From Lachnoanaerobaculum sanguinis (GTDB lineage Bacteria > Bacillota > Clostridia > Lachnospirales > Lachnospiraceae), in contig NZ_BTHK01000003.1 of NCBI RefSeq assembly GCF_033242365.1, forward strand, positions 62,001-126,000: DNA of 64,000 nt, given 5' to 3'. Below the pieces are notes generated by a model. That model had not been told where the DNA came from, made no database searches, and saw only the letters and a list, made by a program, of their open reading frames with translations. The position numbers were made by a program, and so were the translations under genes. Shown piece after piece: positions 16,783 through 25,604 of the stretch (position 1 is the first letter of the stretch; each line of letters opens with the position of its first letter).

Positions 16783-17835
16783 CTACCTTTTCATAATCCT
16801 TATAACTCTTCTAAAAAAGTCATAGCCCCCATTTATATACTCGCCTATCTCTTCATCTTTTTCTTCAAAATATAGTGAAACCGGGAAATATCCCCATACA
16901 GGCCCCATTCCTCCACATATATTTCGGCCTCCATCTCCACCTTTATATGAAAACACTCCATCATCATATACAATCTCTCTGCAATATGGATCATCCGCTA
17001 TATAAAGTCCAAAGAAGTTTTCTTTCTCCAAGGAATACTCTTCGTCATCATCCATAAACTCTATATGTCTAAGCTTCATAGAAAAATCCATATTATTGCC
17101 CCAAGGAAAGATAGTTCTACAGCCCTTACCTGCCAAATACTCCCACTCTCTTTTTGTCGGAAGAAAATAATCATTATCTGTTATATCTTGTAAAAGTTCC
17201 TTAAATTTAGATTCTCTATAAACTTTACCATGCCAACTTTCATTTTCTTTATATAGACAAATACTCTTATGAACTGTTATTTCAGATATGCCCTTCTGTT
17301 CGGCATTTTCAATCATTGTTTGCCATTCTTTGTTTTCTTTAAGTTCCTCATCCAAAATATCCTTCCAACAGGTTTCACTATAGTCCTTTTGGACTAATAG
17401 AGGATGTATTAAAATTGTCTCCTCCTTACTGAAATTGTTATTAAGATAGTCTTCTATTGTTGATATAAATTCATCATCTTCAAGCTTTTCTTTGATCTTC
17501 TCTGTAATAGAATCCTGACTGTCATCTTCATCCTCATCTATAAATGAGTATGCGAGATAATATAAATTTTCTTCATTAAAAATTTCAGAAAGCTTTTTAC
17601 CTTTAAAGTCAATTCCCAGCTTAACACTCTCACCGGGAACAAATATAAATTCTATACCATCTTTTGATCTAAACTCTGCTGTATATGTAGATTTATTAAA
17701 AGCTGCAAATTCTTTAAAACAAAGTATTTCCAAATCATAGGTACCGGCAAGATTATTTAATAATTCTTGTTTCTCAGATATGGAAAGAGAATCGTATATG
17801 GGATTATATAATTTTTCTGTTGATATTCTGTTCAT
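16783..17835 (-). CDS. Formylglycine-generating-enzyme (SUMF1)-like protein with unusual N-terminal region
   Basis: 350 residues. The C-terminal ~150 residues follow the SUMF1 pattern: YFLPTKREWEYLAGKG, FPWGNN, FGLYIADDP, then a GGDGGRNICGGMGPVWGYFPVS end. The usual HGNVWEW motif is replaced. The N-terminal ~190 residues contain EFIFVPGESVKLG, which fits the start of the fold, plus a long acidic insertion. Sulfatase-activating members need two Cys in the C-terminal part; I see only one in place (NICGGM), so catalysis is doubtful. Start 17835 has AAGGAG upstream. Neighbours are remnants. Confidence 0.6.
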   Translation of the reverse strand: MNRISTEKLYNPIYDSLSISEKQELLNNLAGTYDLEILCFKEFAAFNKSTYTAEFRSKDGIEFIFVPGESVKLGIDFKGKKLSEIFNEENLYYLAYSFIDEDEDDSQDSITEKIKEKLEDDEFISTIEDYLNNNFSKEETILIHPLLVQKDYSETCWKDILDEELKENKEWQTMIENAEQKGISEITVHKSICLYKENESWHGKVYRESKFKELLQDITDNDYFLPTKREWEYLAGKGCRTIFPWGNNMDFSMKLRHIEFMDDDEEYSLEKENFFGLYIADDPYCREIVYDDGVFSYKGGDGGRNICGGMGPVWGYFPVSLYFEEKDEEIGEYINGGYDFFRRVIRIMKR

Positions 17836-17887
17836 TGATTGGCTTCTCCTTAACATAAAAAGGCTCTTATAGTTTTTCTATAAATTA

Positions 17888-18102
17888 TTATTTTTTCAAA
17901 TTATGCCACTCATTTACGACAGCTTCTACATGTGCAATTAATTATTCTTTATTTGGAATATAACGTGATGCAATTGTATTTTTTTTATAAACATAGTTTC
18001 TTTTTCATAAAAGCTATATTTATCTAAATCTAATATTGTAAACAGTTCGCAATAATGTGACCACGACAATTTTCTTAACGTTATATTACTTTATACTATT
18101 CG
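17888..18102 (-). pseudogene. DUF1016/YhcG-like nuclease gene remnant
   Basis: Minus-strand frame reads LRKLSWSHYCELF...DKYSFYEKE, a hallmark of the DUF1016 N-terminal domain, then shifts frame to SRYIPNKE-stop-LIAHVEAVVNEWH, which looks like the C-terminal tail of the same family. The PDDEXK middle is missing, so this is an internally deleted gene with a further stop codon. It ends at the broken border of the conjugative-element fragment. Confidence 0.55.
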
Positions 18103-18107
18103 ATATT

Positions 18108-18413
18108 TTAGACAAATAAAACCACCTCTATCCCTAAAAACTGATTAAAAATCAAATCTCTGTCCTCATCTAAGGCAAGCTGGTAGTTAATATCCTGAAA
18201 GGAAACAGTCTTACTAAAATGCCTTTCATCAAGCTGGCAAATGCCATTTTTTAGAAGTCTGATATAGGGCAATGTATCTTCTACGGTATAACGCTTTGGC
18301 TCTTTCTTAAGAACCAACTTTAAAAATCCTTTGCTCTCCTTAGAAACTGTCAGCTTACTGTAGTCTTTCTCCTGTAGCCTTCTTTTTAATACCCTTTTGT
18401 TTTTCTTTAACAT
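18108..18413 (-). pseudogene. VirB4/TraE conjugation ATPase, N-terminal fragment
   Basis: The first ~90 residues match the start of VirB4-like ATPases of Tn1549-type conjugative elements (KEPKRYTVEDTLPYIRLLKN, SFQDINYQLALDEDRDLIFNQF). After about 18146 the frame runs into unrelated sequence and stops (LGIEVVLFV). All ATPase motifs are lost. This marks the left border of the conjugative-element fragment. Confidence 0.8.
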
Positions 18414-18744
18414 GATTGTTTGCAATCTTCTTTTGTTCTGCAAGGTAAACCTCCTTTCTCACTCTTTTCCCCGGTTGATAAAACTTATGAAGATATATGA
18501 GCTTAAAATACTGTTCGAAAACCAAGCCATCTTTTTCAAAAAGCGTAATAAAAAATACTGGAAGGGTAGCGGTAATCAAAAACAGGACGGCAATATCATT
18601 TGGCACCAGTTTCCGTACAAAGATATAAGCTGAAAAGCCCAACAATCCTGCAATGGAAAAGCCGATAAGCTGTCTTTTTGTAAGATTAAAGGCAACTTTT
18701 GTTTTCACTCTCTTTAAATCCTTTGGAATCGGTACATACGCCAT
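18355..18744 (-). CDS. PrgI/TcpE-family conjugation protein
   Basis: 129 residues: YVPIPKDLKRVKTKVAFNLTKRQ at the start, two closely spaced hydrophobic segments (about 27-70), and a long basic tail (PGKRVRKEVYLAEQKK). This is the standard PrgI-type membrane component found just before virB4 in type IV secretion loci of Gram-positive elements. It overlaps the virB4 fragment. Confidence 0.85.
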   Translation of the reverse strand: MAYVPIPKDLKRVKTKVAFNLTKRQLIGFSIAGLLGFSAYIFVRKLVPNDIAVLFLITATLPVFFITLFEKDGLVFEQYFKLIYLHKFYQPGKRVRKEVYLAEQKKIANNHVKEKQKGIKKKATGERLQ

Positions 18745-18747
18745 GGC

Positions 18748-19011
18748 TTAGATCCTCTCTTCTCTTTCCTTGGATAATTCTTCCATATGCTCATATACTG
18801 CTCCAATTTCTTCCTGAATTCTTGCAATATCCCCTTCTGTCCTTCTATTCTGTCTTTCCTGCGTTAGCTGGAGATTATTTTGAGAAGCAATCAGACTCTC
18901 ATTCACCTCCTCTAAATCTTCCAGTCTTTGATTTAGGCTAAGCCATTTGATAGCTGCCCAACTTGCTAAAACCATTGTTCCTACTAAAAATCCTGTTTTT
19001 CTTTTGTTCAT
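18748..19011 (-). CDS. Small membrane-anchored coiled-coil conjugation-locus protein
   Basis: 87 residues: one transmembrane helix (about 8-24) and then a charged coiled coil rich in Glu/Gln/Arg. The ATG at 19011 follows AGAGAGGGA; longer readings of this frame run into virB6. It lies between virB6-like and prgI, where Tn1549-like loci usually have a small gene. Function unknown. Confidence 0.6.
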   Translation of the reverse strand: MNKRKTGFLVGTMVLASWAAIKWLSLNQRLEDLEEVNESLIASQNNLQLTQERQNRRTEGDIARIQEEIGAVYEHMEELSKEREERI

Positions 19012-19028
19012 CTTCTTCCCTCTCTTTC

Positions 19029-19892
19029 CTAATGTGCATTTAATACACTCTTTGCTAATGTTCCGCTCTTTAACATCATGAGTCCCAATAAAACCGCATA
19101 GCAAAGAATCATCATCATGCTTTTGTGCATATCCGTAATTTCTATCGTTTTTACCAATACTGCGTATATTCCAAGGCAAACCATGATAAAGAGTCCTTGT
19201 AGTCCCAGGGCAAACAAGCCTTTAATGTAGTTCGTTCCAATCTGTCCCCATTCCTTATTTCCCATAGTGGCAAAGGGAATCGCCGAAACAGAAGCATAAA
19301 CATAGATTTCAAACATTCTTCCGTAGACAATAACCATAACTAAGATAGAGATTGCCTGCATGGCAACTTTGATTAAGGAGATTTCAAAAAGAATCGTTAT
19401 AAGCTCTCCTAAGGTTTTTCCCTTTATGGAATCCACCATAGCGATAATTTCATCTCCTGAAACAACAGCAGTTGTATTGATAACTCCCGCTGCCTTATTG
19501 ACCATGTTTTGAGCCACATCAAAGACTGCCATGGAAAACTCAAAGGAATGAGATACTAACCAAACAGCAATCCACATCTTGATAATGTATTTGAAAAACT
19601 CAAAGGTATCGGTATCCTGCATATTATTTTTCTGCATAACCATGTTGATAAGTTCAATACATAGGATTGCTGTTATGATTAGCCCGGCTATCGGAATAAT
19701 GACGGTATCGTTAATGCTTTTAATGAATTGAAACACATCACTATTCCAGCCCATTGGCGTTTGTCCTACATCTGTTGCCACTGACTCAACCTTATCGTTT
19801 AGATCAAGGAACATAGACTCTAAGTTTGCTTGGATACTGCCCAGTAGAAGCTCTCTGAAAAATTCTTCTATCTTGTCTAATATCTCAAACAT
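19029..19892 (-). CDS. VirB6/TrbL-like conjugation membrane protein
   Basis: 287 residues, with an amphipathic N-terminus (EEFFRELLLGSIQANLESMF) and about five to six membrane segments. This is the CD0411/VirB6-like channel component that follows maff2 in clostridial conjugative elements. GGAGAGAGT precedes the ATG, 12 bases after the maff2 stop. Complete. Confidence 0.82.
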   Translation of the reverse strand: MFEILDKIEEFFRELLLGSIQANLESMFLDLNDKVESVATDVGQTPMGWNSDVFQFIKSINDTVIIPIAGLIITAILCIELINMVMQKNNMQDTDTFEFFKYIIKMWIAVWLVSHSFEFSMAVFDVAQNMVNKAAGVINTTAVVSGDEIIAMVDSIKGKTLGELITILFEISLIKVAMQAISILVMVIVYGRMFEIYVYASVSAIPFATMGNKEWGQIGTNYIKGLFALGLQGLFIMVCLGIYAVLVKTIEITDMHKSMMMILCYAVLLGLMMLKSGTLAKSVLNAH

Positions 19893-19903
19893 ACTCTCTC
19901 CTT

Positions 19904-19997
19904 TTACTTAATCACATTGGCAAGAAGCGGAATTAGTTTTAATCCGATAAGGGCAATGCCTCCCCCTGCCATAAGCTGCTTAATGCCTTGGGATTTT
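19904..19997 (-). pseudogene. maff2 family gene, 3' half (split by the IME)
   Basis: Encodes KSQGIKQLMAGGGIALIGLK to the stop at 19904, the C-terminal half of the small membrane protein of the Maff2 family. Its 5' half is at 32026-32166. The frame joins exactly if the intervening element is removed (…NPGA + KSQG…). Confidence 0.92.
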
Positions 19998-20000
19998 ACT
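19990..20000. other. Attachment site attL of the IME
   Basis: Junction GGGATTTTACT. Combined with attR the uninterrupted target would read (minus strand) GGAGCAAAATCCC, encoding G-A-K-S in maff2. The crossover lies in the A/T run, core AA. Confidence 0.75.
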
Positions 20001-20045
20001 GATGTGCGATAAAGAAGTAATAGAAGTGTAAAAAATTTTGCCGTT

Positions 20046-20078
20046 CCTATCCGGCACTTGCGCATTGTGTCGGATAGG
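20046..20078 (-). terminator. Strong hairpin after the recombinase gene
   Basis: 12-base stem CCTATCCGGCAC / GTGTCGGATAGG (one G-T pair) 9 bases past the recombinase stop, with a T-run about 10 bases further on. Likely the terminator of the IME backbone operon; it could also be a recombinase-binding structure near attL. Confidence 0.6.
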
Positions 20079-20086
20079 TCGGGCGG

Positions 20087-21697
20087 TTATTCGGGCAAGT
20101 CCACCTTGCCAACAAAAGAATAATAAATCTCAATGTCCTGTCTGCGGGTCTTGTTCTCGTCATAGCTGCACTCATGCACAACGATTTTCTCTACAAACTC
20201 CCGCAGCAGAGTAGGGGTAAGTTCTTCAAAGCTGGTATGCCGCCGGACAACATTCATAAACTTTTCTGCGTTCACGGTGGCTTCCTGTGCTTTGGAAAGC
20301 TCCGCTTGAATAGCAGCGGCTCTTTCTTTCAGCTCCCGTTGCTCTGCTTCATAGTCTGCCGACAGCTCTGTGAAACGCTCGTCTGATATGCGCCCGGTCA
20401 CGCTGTCCTCATACAGCCGCTTGAAGATAGCGGATAACTCGGCTATGCGTTTCTCGGAGGCTTCCAGTTCCTTTTTCTTGGCGGCGTTCCTGCGTTTGCC
20501 CCCGTCCTCGTTCTGCTCAATCAAGAGTTTCATAAACCGGGCTTCATGCTTTGCCGCATAGCTGGTCACTTTCCGCAGATTGGAGAGTACACCAGCGGTC
20601 AAGAGGTCGGTGCGGATAAAGTGCGCCGTACAGTCATGGGTGCGTTTCTTGTAGTTGCCGCAGATATAACAGTCCTGCTTGCGCTTGTCCGTCTGGTATC
20701 GCTGCTGATACATCACGCTGCCGCAGTCCGCACAGAACAGTATGCCGGAGAACAAACCCACTTCATCATAGCGGTTTGGGCGTTTGCGCTGTTTGCGAAG
20801 CTCCTGCACCCGTTCCCATGTTTGGGTGTCTATGATAGGCTCGTGGTGGTTCTCGAAAATCACTTGCTTTTCCGGGGGATTTTCTACACTGTGCTTGACT
20901 TTGTAAGAAAGTTTTTCTGTCTTGAAATTTACCAGACAGCCTGTGTATTCCCGGTTTTCAAGGATATGCACTACGGTATTGGTCGCCCACTTGCACTCAT
21001 AGCCGGGGTGGTAGCGGCGGGTGCTGCCCGTCCTGCGGTATTCAAGCGTTCCCGGCGTGGGGATTTGCTGCTCTGTGAGCATACGGGCTATCTTGGTCGG
21101 ACCATTCCCGGCAAGACAGAGGTTGTATATCTGCTTGACTACGGGTGCAGCTTCCTCGTCAATAATGAAATTTTCATCCTCGTCCATGAGGTAGCCATAC
21201 ACAGGCTTGCTTGTGATGGGCTTGCCATTCATGCCTTTTGAGCGTTTTACTGCTTTGATTTTCTTGCTCGTATCTCTCACCAGCCATTCGTTAAAGATAT
21301 TCCGCAGCGGGGCAAAGTCATTGTCGCCCTGTGCGCTGTCCACTCCGTCATTGATAGCGATGAAGCGGACACCTTTCTGTGGGAAAATCATTTCCGTGTA
21401 CATTCCCACTTGCAGGTAGTTTCGCCCTAACCTCGACATATCCTTTACGATAACTGTCCCGACTTTTCCGGCTTCAATGTCCGCAAGCATGGCTTGAAAA
21501 CCGGGTCTTTGAAAGTTCGCACCAGAATAACCGTCGTCCGTGTACCAGCGCAGATTGGAAAAGCCGTTCTGCTTTGCATAGGTTTCAAGGATACGCTTCT
21601 GATTGGAAATGGAATTGCTTTCGCCTTGCAGCTCGTCCTCATGGGATAGTCTTGGGTAAAGGGCGGTAATTGGTTGTTGGTTGGTCTGTCTTAACAT
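20087..21697 (-). CDS. Large serine recombinase (IME integrase/excisionase)
   Basis: 536 residues. N-terminal resolvase domain with the catalytic Ser in YPRLSHEDE (residue 18) and the conserved DMSRLGRNYL; recombinase domain (about 190-290, KRSKGMNGKPITSKPVYGY); a Cys-rich zinc ribbon (CADCGSVM...CYICGNYKKRTHDC, about 328-360) and a coiled-coil C-terminus. Such TnpX/TndX-type enzymes integrate and excise circular elements at short core sites. It sits at the end of the element beside attL, as expected, and is intact. Confidence 0.94.
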   Translation of the reverse strand: MLRQTNQQPITALYPRLSHEDELQGESNSISNQKRILETYAKQNGFSNLRWYTDDGYSGANFQRPGFQAMLADIEAGKVGTVIVKDMSRLGRNYLQVGMYTEMIFPQKGVRFIAINDGVDSAQGDNDFAPLRNIFNEWLVRDTSKKIKAVKRSKGMNGKPITSKPVYGYLMDEDENFIIDEEAAPVVKQIYNLCLAGNGPTKIARMLTEQQIPTPGTLEYRRTGSTRRYHPGYECKWATNTVVHILENREYTGCLVNFKTEKLSYKVKHSVENPPEKQVIFENHHEPIIDTQTWERVQELRKQRKRPNRYDEVGLFSGILFCADCGSVMYQQRYQTDKRKQDCYICGNYKKRTHDCTAHFIRTDLLTAGVLSNLRKVTSYAAKHEARFMKLLIEQNEDGGKRRNAAKKKELEASEKRIAELSAIFKRLYEDSVTGRISDERFTELSADYEAEQRELKERAAAIQAELSKAQEATVNAEKFMNVVRRHTSFEELTPTLLREFVEKIVVHECSYDENKTRRQDIEIYYSFVGKVDLPE

Positions 21698-21808
21698 AAA
21701 ATCCTCCGTTTCCGACAGCCAGCCCCACTATTCCGTACCTTGATTGTACCACATGGGGCGGCTGTCTGTATAGCGGCAAAAGCGTCAAATCTGCTTCTTT
21801 ATGGTCGG

Positions 21809-21997
21809 TCAAATCGCCGTTTTTTGTGTAGCAGCTTCCGCTTCCAGCACTTTCATCATCTTGTCGGCTGCGGTGTCGGTTGCGCCCTGCTTGAAGAAGC
21901 CGGAAACGGTAAGGACGGAGTTGCCCATGCGGATTTCCGTCACACAGTCCGGGCGGCGGTCTGTTTTGGTGGTGCTTGTCTGTTTCGTTTCTGTCAT
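21809..21997 (-). CDS. Small transposon-encoded protein (TnpW-like)
   Basis: 62 residues starting MTETKQTSTTKTDRRPD, with the conserved middle TEIRMGNSVLTVSGFFKQGA. Small proteins of this pattern are annotated as TnpW next to Tn4451-type recombinases; their role is not established. The ATG has AAGGAGAG upstream and overlaps the DnaC-like stop by 4 bases. Confidence 0.65.
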   Translation of the reverse strand: MTETKQTSTTKTDRRPDCVTEIRMGNSVLTVSGFFKQGATDTAADKMMKVLEAEAATQKTAI

Positions 21998-22848
21998 AGG
22001 CTCTCCTTTCGCTGCTTCATCAGTTGCTTTAAGCGTTCCAGCTTTTCCTGTGCGGTTTCCTTTCGGAAGTTGCTGCCCGTGAAGCGGACGGGGGCGCACA
22101 TGGAAGTCAGCCTGTCATAGATACGGGCGTGGGGCGTGTCCTGCGGGTGCTGCAATTCCTCCAGCGTGAGGTTGGTCGTGGCGATCAGCGGCTTGCCGCT
22201 TCGGTAACGGCTGTCAATCACGCTGTAAACCTGTTCCAGCCCGTATTCTGTTCCTCGCTCCATACCGAAATCATCAAGTATCAGCAGAGGGTAGCTGCAA
22301 AGGCGGGAAATATATTCGTTCCTGCCCTCAAAGCTGGCGGCAAGGTCACCCAGTATCGTTGCAAAGTTTGTCATGCAGACGGCAACCTCTTTTTCCATAA
22401 GGGCGTTGGCGATACAGGCGGCAAGGTAGCTTTTTCCCGTCCCCACGCCGCCCCAAAACAGGTAGCCGATATTTTCAGCCTGCATGGTTTCCCAGCTCTC
22501 CACATAAAAGCGGGCGGTTTCGGTCTGCGGGTTTCTGCCGTTGTCATGCTCAAATGTCCAGTTCCGCATAGCAGGGTCGGTAAAGCCCCGGCGTTTCAAG
22601 TCCTCCACTTTTTCAAGGTGCTTCTGTCGGCTTTCGGCGGCTTGCTGCTTTTCACGGGCTGCCCGCTGGCAGTCGCACTCTGCCGGGTGGCGGTCACGCC
22701 CGAAACAAGTCTTTCCCTCTGCAAAATAGGCTTCTTTGGGCGTATGGCACTTACCGCAGTATAAAAGCCCGTCCTCGCCTGTGTAGTCCTCCGCTTCGGC
22801 GGTAGTGGCTGTAATGTCCGTAATCATAGCTTCAATTCCGTTTTTCAT
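21994..22848 (-). CDS. DnaC/IstB-like ATPase (helicase loader)
   Basis: 284 residues. An N-terminal Cys cluster (CGKCHTPKEAYF...C.C, about 32-60) precedes an AAA+ domain with Walker A GGVGTGKSY and Walker B LLILDDFG. DnaC-like loaders bring helicase to an origin. It overlaps the upstream replisome-organizer gene by 4 bases, so the two probably act together in replication of the excised circle. Start 22848 follows GGAGGGCGAG. Confidence 0.87.
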   Translation of the reverse strand: MKNGIEAMITDITATTAEAEDYTGEDGLLYCGKCHTPKEAYFAEGKTCFGRDRHPAECDCQRAAREKQQAAESRQKHLEKVEDLKRRGFTDPAMRNWTFEHDNGRNPQTETARFYVESWETMQAENIGYLFWGGVGTGKSYLAACIANALMEKEVAVCMTNFATILGDLAASFEGRNEYISRLCSYPLLILDDFGMERGTEYGLEQVYSVIDSRYRSGKPLIATTNLTLEELQHPQDTPHARIYDRLTSMCAPVRFTGSNFRKETAQEKLERLKQLMKQRKESL

Positions 22849-23594
22849 AAGCTCTCGCCCTCCTTGCATGAATAATCGGGTATGCCCTGTTTCGGGGCAG
22901 CCTTGCCTTTGGCAGCGTCCTCCTGCGCCCACTTGTAAATGGTGGCTGCATGGCTGTGGTACTGTTTCCCGGTGGAAGCGATATGGCAGGAAAGCCGGTC
23001 AATATAATACTCCCACTTGTCGGGCAACTCTGTTTTTAGCCCGGAAAGCTCTGTATCGGTCAGTATCACATTGTTGTATCTGCCATAAGCGGCGGGGGCG
23101 GGGTGTCCCGTTTCTCCCTCTCTCTCTTTTTCTATCTCTATCTCTTTCTCTAACTCTATCTCTATCTCTGGTGGACGAATGTCGGACAAATGTCCGCCTT
23201 TTGTCCGGGGCGGTAAAAGTGCCTTGTTTTCCAGTCTTGCAGCCCGTTTCCGCTCGGCTTCGGTAGAGGACTGTCCTATCATCAGCTCAATGTCGGTCAT
23301 ATAGAAAGCCCCGCTGTCAAGCTGCTCCACAAGCCCCAACTGCCGGAAAATCTCTAAAGCCCTCTCAACCGTCCCTATCTGGTGGCGGGTCAGTGTCGCT
23401 ATCATCTGCGCTGTGTAGGGGATATGCTCGTCAAGCTGCAATTTCCCGCCGTTTTTCAGCGATTTTAAGTACAGCTTCAAGAGGATATTGGAGTATAAAA
23501 TCCCGTCTTTCATATCTTCCAGCAGCACAATGGAGTCGCTGTCAAAAAAGTTCTCTTTCAGCTTGAGGTAGTAATACTTGCGGTTATCTGCCAT
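22845..23594 (-). CDS. Phage-type replisome organizer (DnaD-like N-terminal domain)
   Basis: 249 residues. Residues 1-120 (KYYYLKLKENFFDSDSIVLL, YTAQMIATLTRHQIGTVERA) form the winged-helix phage replisome-organizer N-terminal domain. A run of alternating Glu/Ile/Lys (about 150-170) is a low-complexity linker. The C-terminal part is DnaD-like. Likely binds the element origin and recruits the DnaC-like loader. Start 23594 has AGGAGGACAGG upstream. Confidence 0.8.
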   Translation of the reverse strand: MADNRKYYYLKLKENFFDSDSIVLLEDMKDGILYSNILLKLYLKSLKNGGKLQLDEHIPYTAQMIATLTRHQIGTVERALEIFRQLGLVEQLDSGAFYMTDIELMIGQSSTEAERKRAARLENKALLPPRTKGGHLSDIRPPEIEIELEKEIEIEKEREGETGHPAPAAYGRYNNVILTDTELSGLKTELPDKWEYYIDRLSCHIASTGKQYHSHAATIYKWAQEDAAKGKAAPKQGIPDYSCKEGESL

Positions 23595-23796
23595 TGTCCC
23601 TGTCCTCCTTTTTCCGGCGTTTGGAGTAGTAGTGGGGGCAGAGTATGATAACCGCCCGGAAGCTCTGCTTGCAGCTATGGGTACAGCCCCGGCAGAGGTC
23701 ATTGTATGTGATACGATCGCAGGTGGAATTCCCGACTTTCACTTGCCGCAGGAAAAAAGACCATTCCAGCCGCCGTTTCTTGCTCATTCTTGGCAT
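23584..23796 (-). CDS. Small Cys-rich conserved IME protein
   Basis: 70 residues with CDRITYNDLCRGCTHSCKQS and a later Cys (VIILCPHYY), spaced like a small zinc-binding knuckle, and a basic C-terminus. It overlaps the replisome-organizer start by 11 bases. Homologous small genes are common between mobA and the replication genes of such elements; function unknown. Confidence 0.65.
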   Translation of the reverse strand: MPRMSKKRRLEWSFFLRQVKVGNSTCDRITYNDLCRGCTHSCKQSFRAVIILCPHYYSKRRKKEDRDNGR

Positions 23797-23981
23797 GGGT
23801 GCGCTCCTTTCTGCCGTTTCCGCTGGTGTGGCGGTATCGGCGGTAATTCTGTATCATCTCGGTATCATTTTCGGGTTTTTTCTGCCCTATAAGCCCGTTA
23901 AAAAATCCTTTGGTATTTGCGGATAGGGTACGGGGCAGCCCCCTTGTTCTGTATAGGTTCGGGTACATTTTGGGGCGGTTT

Positions 23982-25604
23982 TTATCGTTCCTGTTCCTGC
24001 CTTTTCACAGGCTTGCGCTCCCGGTGTAAAATCTGGTCGATATTGCCCTTGACAGTCTGTAAGCGGCGGTATTCCTCCCGTTTTGCCCGGTAATCGTTGT
24101 AGCCGCTGTTTTTCTCTTGGATAAGGGTTTCAATCTCTGCTTGCAGGGCTTTATAGCTCGGCAGCTTGGAAATGCCGTTTTCCCTGAAATAGCGGGCGGC
24201 TGCGTCTGCTATGATAAAGTCGCTTTCGTACTTCTGACGGTAGGCTGCTTTTGCTTTGGCGTTTTTCTGCTGTTTCAGCCCGTCCCGGACAGGGCGGGTC
24301 TTGGAATAGGCAAGCACCTGCCGTTGCAGCTCCTTTTTCCCGTTCAGCGTCTTTTCCATCTGCTTCAGCTCTGTAAGGCTTTCCCGCATGGCGGTATAGG
24401 CGGCAGAACAGGCTTCGTCCAGTTCCTCCGGGGAAGAAAAGCCGTACTGCTGATAGGCGGTAACGGTAGCTGCCATTTGCTTTAGGTTGTGCTTTGCCGC
24501 CCAGCGGTCATAGCCCACGCCCTTGCCCTCGGCTCGCTTGGCTTCCCGGTCAACCATGCGCTGCAAGGTGTTGTCTGCCGGGGTGGTTTTTGTGGTTTTT
24601 TCCCCTTGTGACAGCTTTTTAACCGCGGCAGGGTATTCGAGTATGGCTTTGCTCTGTTCGGCGGCTCTGTGGGCGTTCTGCGTAAGCAGGACAAGGACAG
24701 CAGCCTTGTCAAAATCGTCCCCCAGCTTCCGGGCTGTGATAGGCTTTGTCCTGTCCGGCGTGAGGTAGGAAAGCCGCCCCCGGCTCTCCTTGACGGTCAC
24801 ACCCTCCCGCAGCAAAAGGGAAGAAAATTCGTCAAAGCTGCCAGCTTGGGAAAGTGCCTGCCGTATCGTCCGGCGCAGCTTCGCCTTGTCCGTTTCAAAC
24901 TTGGTGGGCTTGGTCGGCTGTCCTGCGGCTTCTCTGACAGCGTTCTCTTTATCAAGGGCAAGCTGTCCTTTCTTTGCCGCCCAGTATTCCCGTTCGGTTA
25001 TCCGTTCCTTGCTGCCGCTTAGGAGGTCGATTTGGTAAAGCCCCTCCCGGTGGCACATCTCCATGACTTCACTCTTGAAATATTCCATAGCGGCGTTGGT
25101 GCAGCGGTGCTTGCAGCCCTCCCGTGTGTCGGCTGGTCTGTCCATGTAGGGCAGAAGCGGGACTTCATAAATCCGCAGGGAGTTGATGACGATATGCACA
25201 TGGATATTGCCGCTGTGGTTATGCCCGTCCGGGTGGGTGCAGACTAAGGCTTGGTGTCCGGGGAAATGCTCTTTACAGAACTGCTCGCCCAGCTCCTGCG
25301 CCCGGTCTACGGTCAAGCCGTTGTCTGTCCCGTCCCGTGGGTCAAAGCTGATGATATAGTGGTGGCTTTTCACATCTTCCCGTTTTTGGTTTTTCTCATA
25401 GCGGAGATTAGCCCGCATACAGGCAACAGCGAAATCCTCGCCCCCACAGTTGAGGGAAGAAATGCGGTAATCCTCCCTCGGTATCAGCCGCCCGTTTTCA
25501 TCAAGGGTGGGCTTCATGGTAAACTCGTCATGCTCAAATGTGAGATAGGCTTCCGCTGCGCCATAGTCCGCATTTTTAGAGCTGATATGTTTGAATGTTG
25601 CCAA
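23982..25604 (-). CDS. mobA: MobA/MobL-family relaxase
   Basis: About 540 residues. The relaxase domain shows the three-histidine metal site in GNIHVHIVINS (about 155) and upstream GHQALVCTHPDGHNHSG, with a catalytic Tyr expected near the N-terminus (YGAAEAYL). The C-terminal half is a long coiled coil. MOBQ-type enzymes nick oriT and pilot the strand through a conjugation channel supplied by another element. The start is taken at TTG 25604 (M-ATFKHISSKN, as in relatives); it lies inside mobC with no clear ribosome binding site, so coupling is likely. GTG at 25613 is the alternative. Confidence 0.88.
   Translation of the reverse strand: MATFKHISSKNADYGAAEAYLTFEHDEFTMKPTLDENGRLIPREDYRISSLNCGGEDFAVACMRANLRYEKNQKREDVKSHHYIISFDPRDGTDNGLTVDRAQELGEQFCKEHFPGHQALVCTHPDGHNHSGNIHVHIVINSLRIYEVPLLPYMDRPADTREGCKHRCTNAAMEYFKSEVMEMCHREGLYQIDLLSGSKERITEREYWAAKKGQLALDKENAVREAAGQPTKPTKFETDKAKLRRTIRQALSQAGSFDEFSSLLLREGVTVKESRGRLSYLTPDRTKPITARKLGDDFDKAAVLVLLTQNAHRAAEQSKAILEYPAAVKKLSQGEKTTKTTPADNTLQRMVDREAKRAEGKGVGYDRWAAKHNLKQMAATVTAYQQYGFSSPEELDEACSAAYTAMRESLTELKQMEKTLNGKKELQRQVLAYSKTRPVRDGLKQQKNAKAKAAYRQKYESDFIIADAAARYFRENGISKLPSYKALQAEIETLIQEKNSGYNDYRAKREEYRRLQTVKGNIDQILHRERKPVKRQEQER

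Noticed and set aside
20545..21242. Long plus-strand frames opposite the recombinase and other GC-rich IME genes
   Set aside because: They are antisense shadows caused by GC-rich codon use; no ribosome binding sites or family motifs.
23101..23175. Microsatellite-like TCTC tract inside the replisome-organizer gene
   Set aside because: It encodes the Glu/Ile/Lys linker of the protein in frame and is common in this family; no sign of frameshift.
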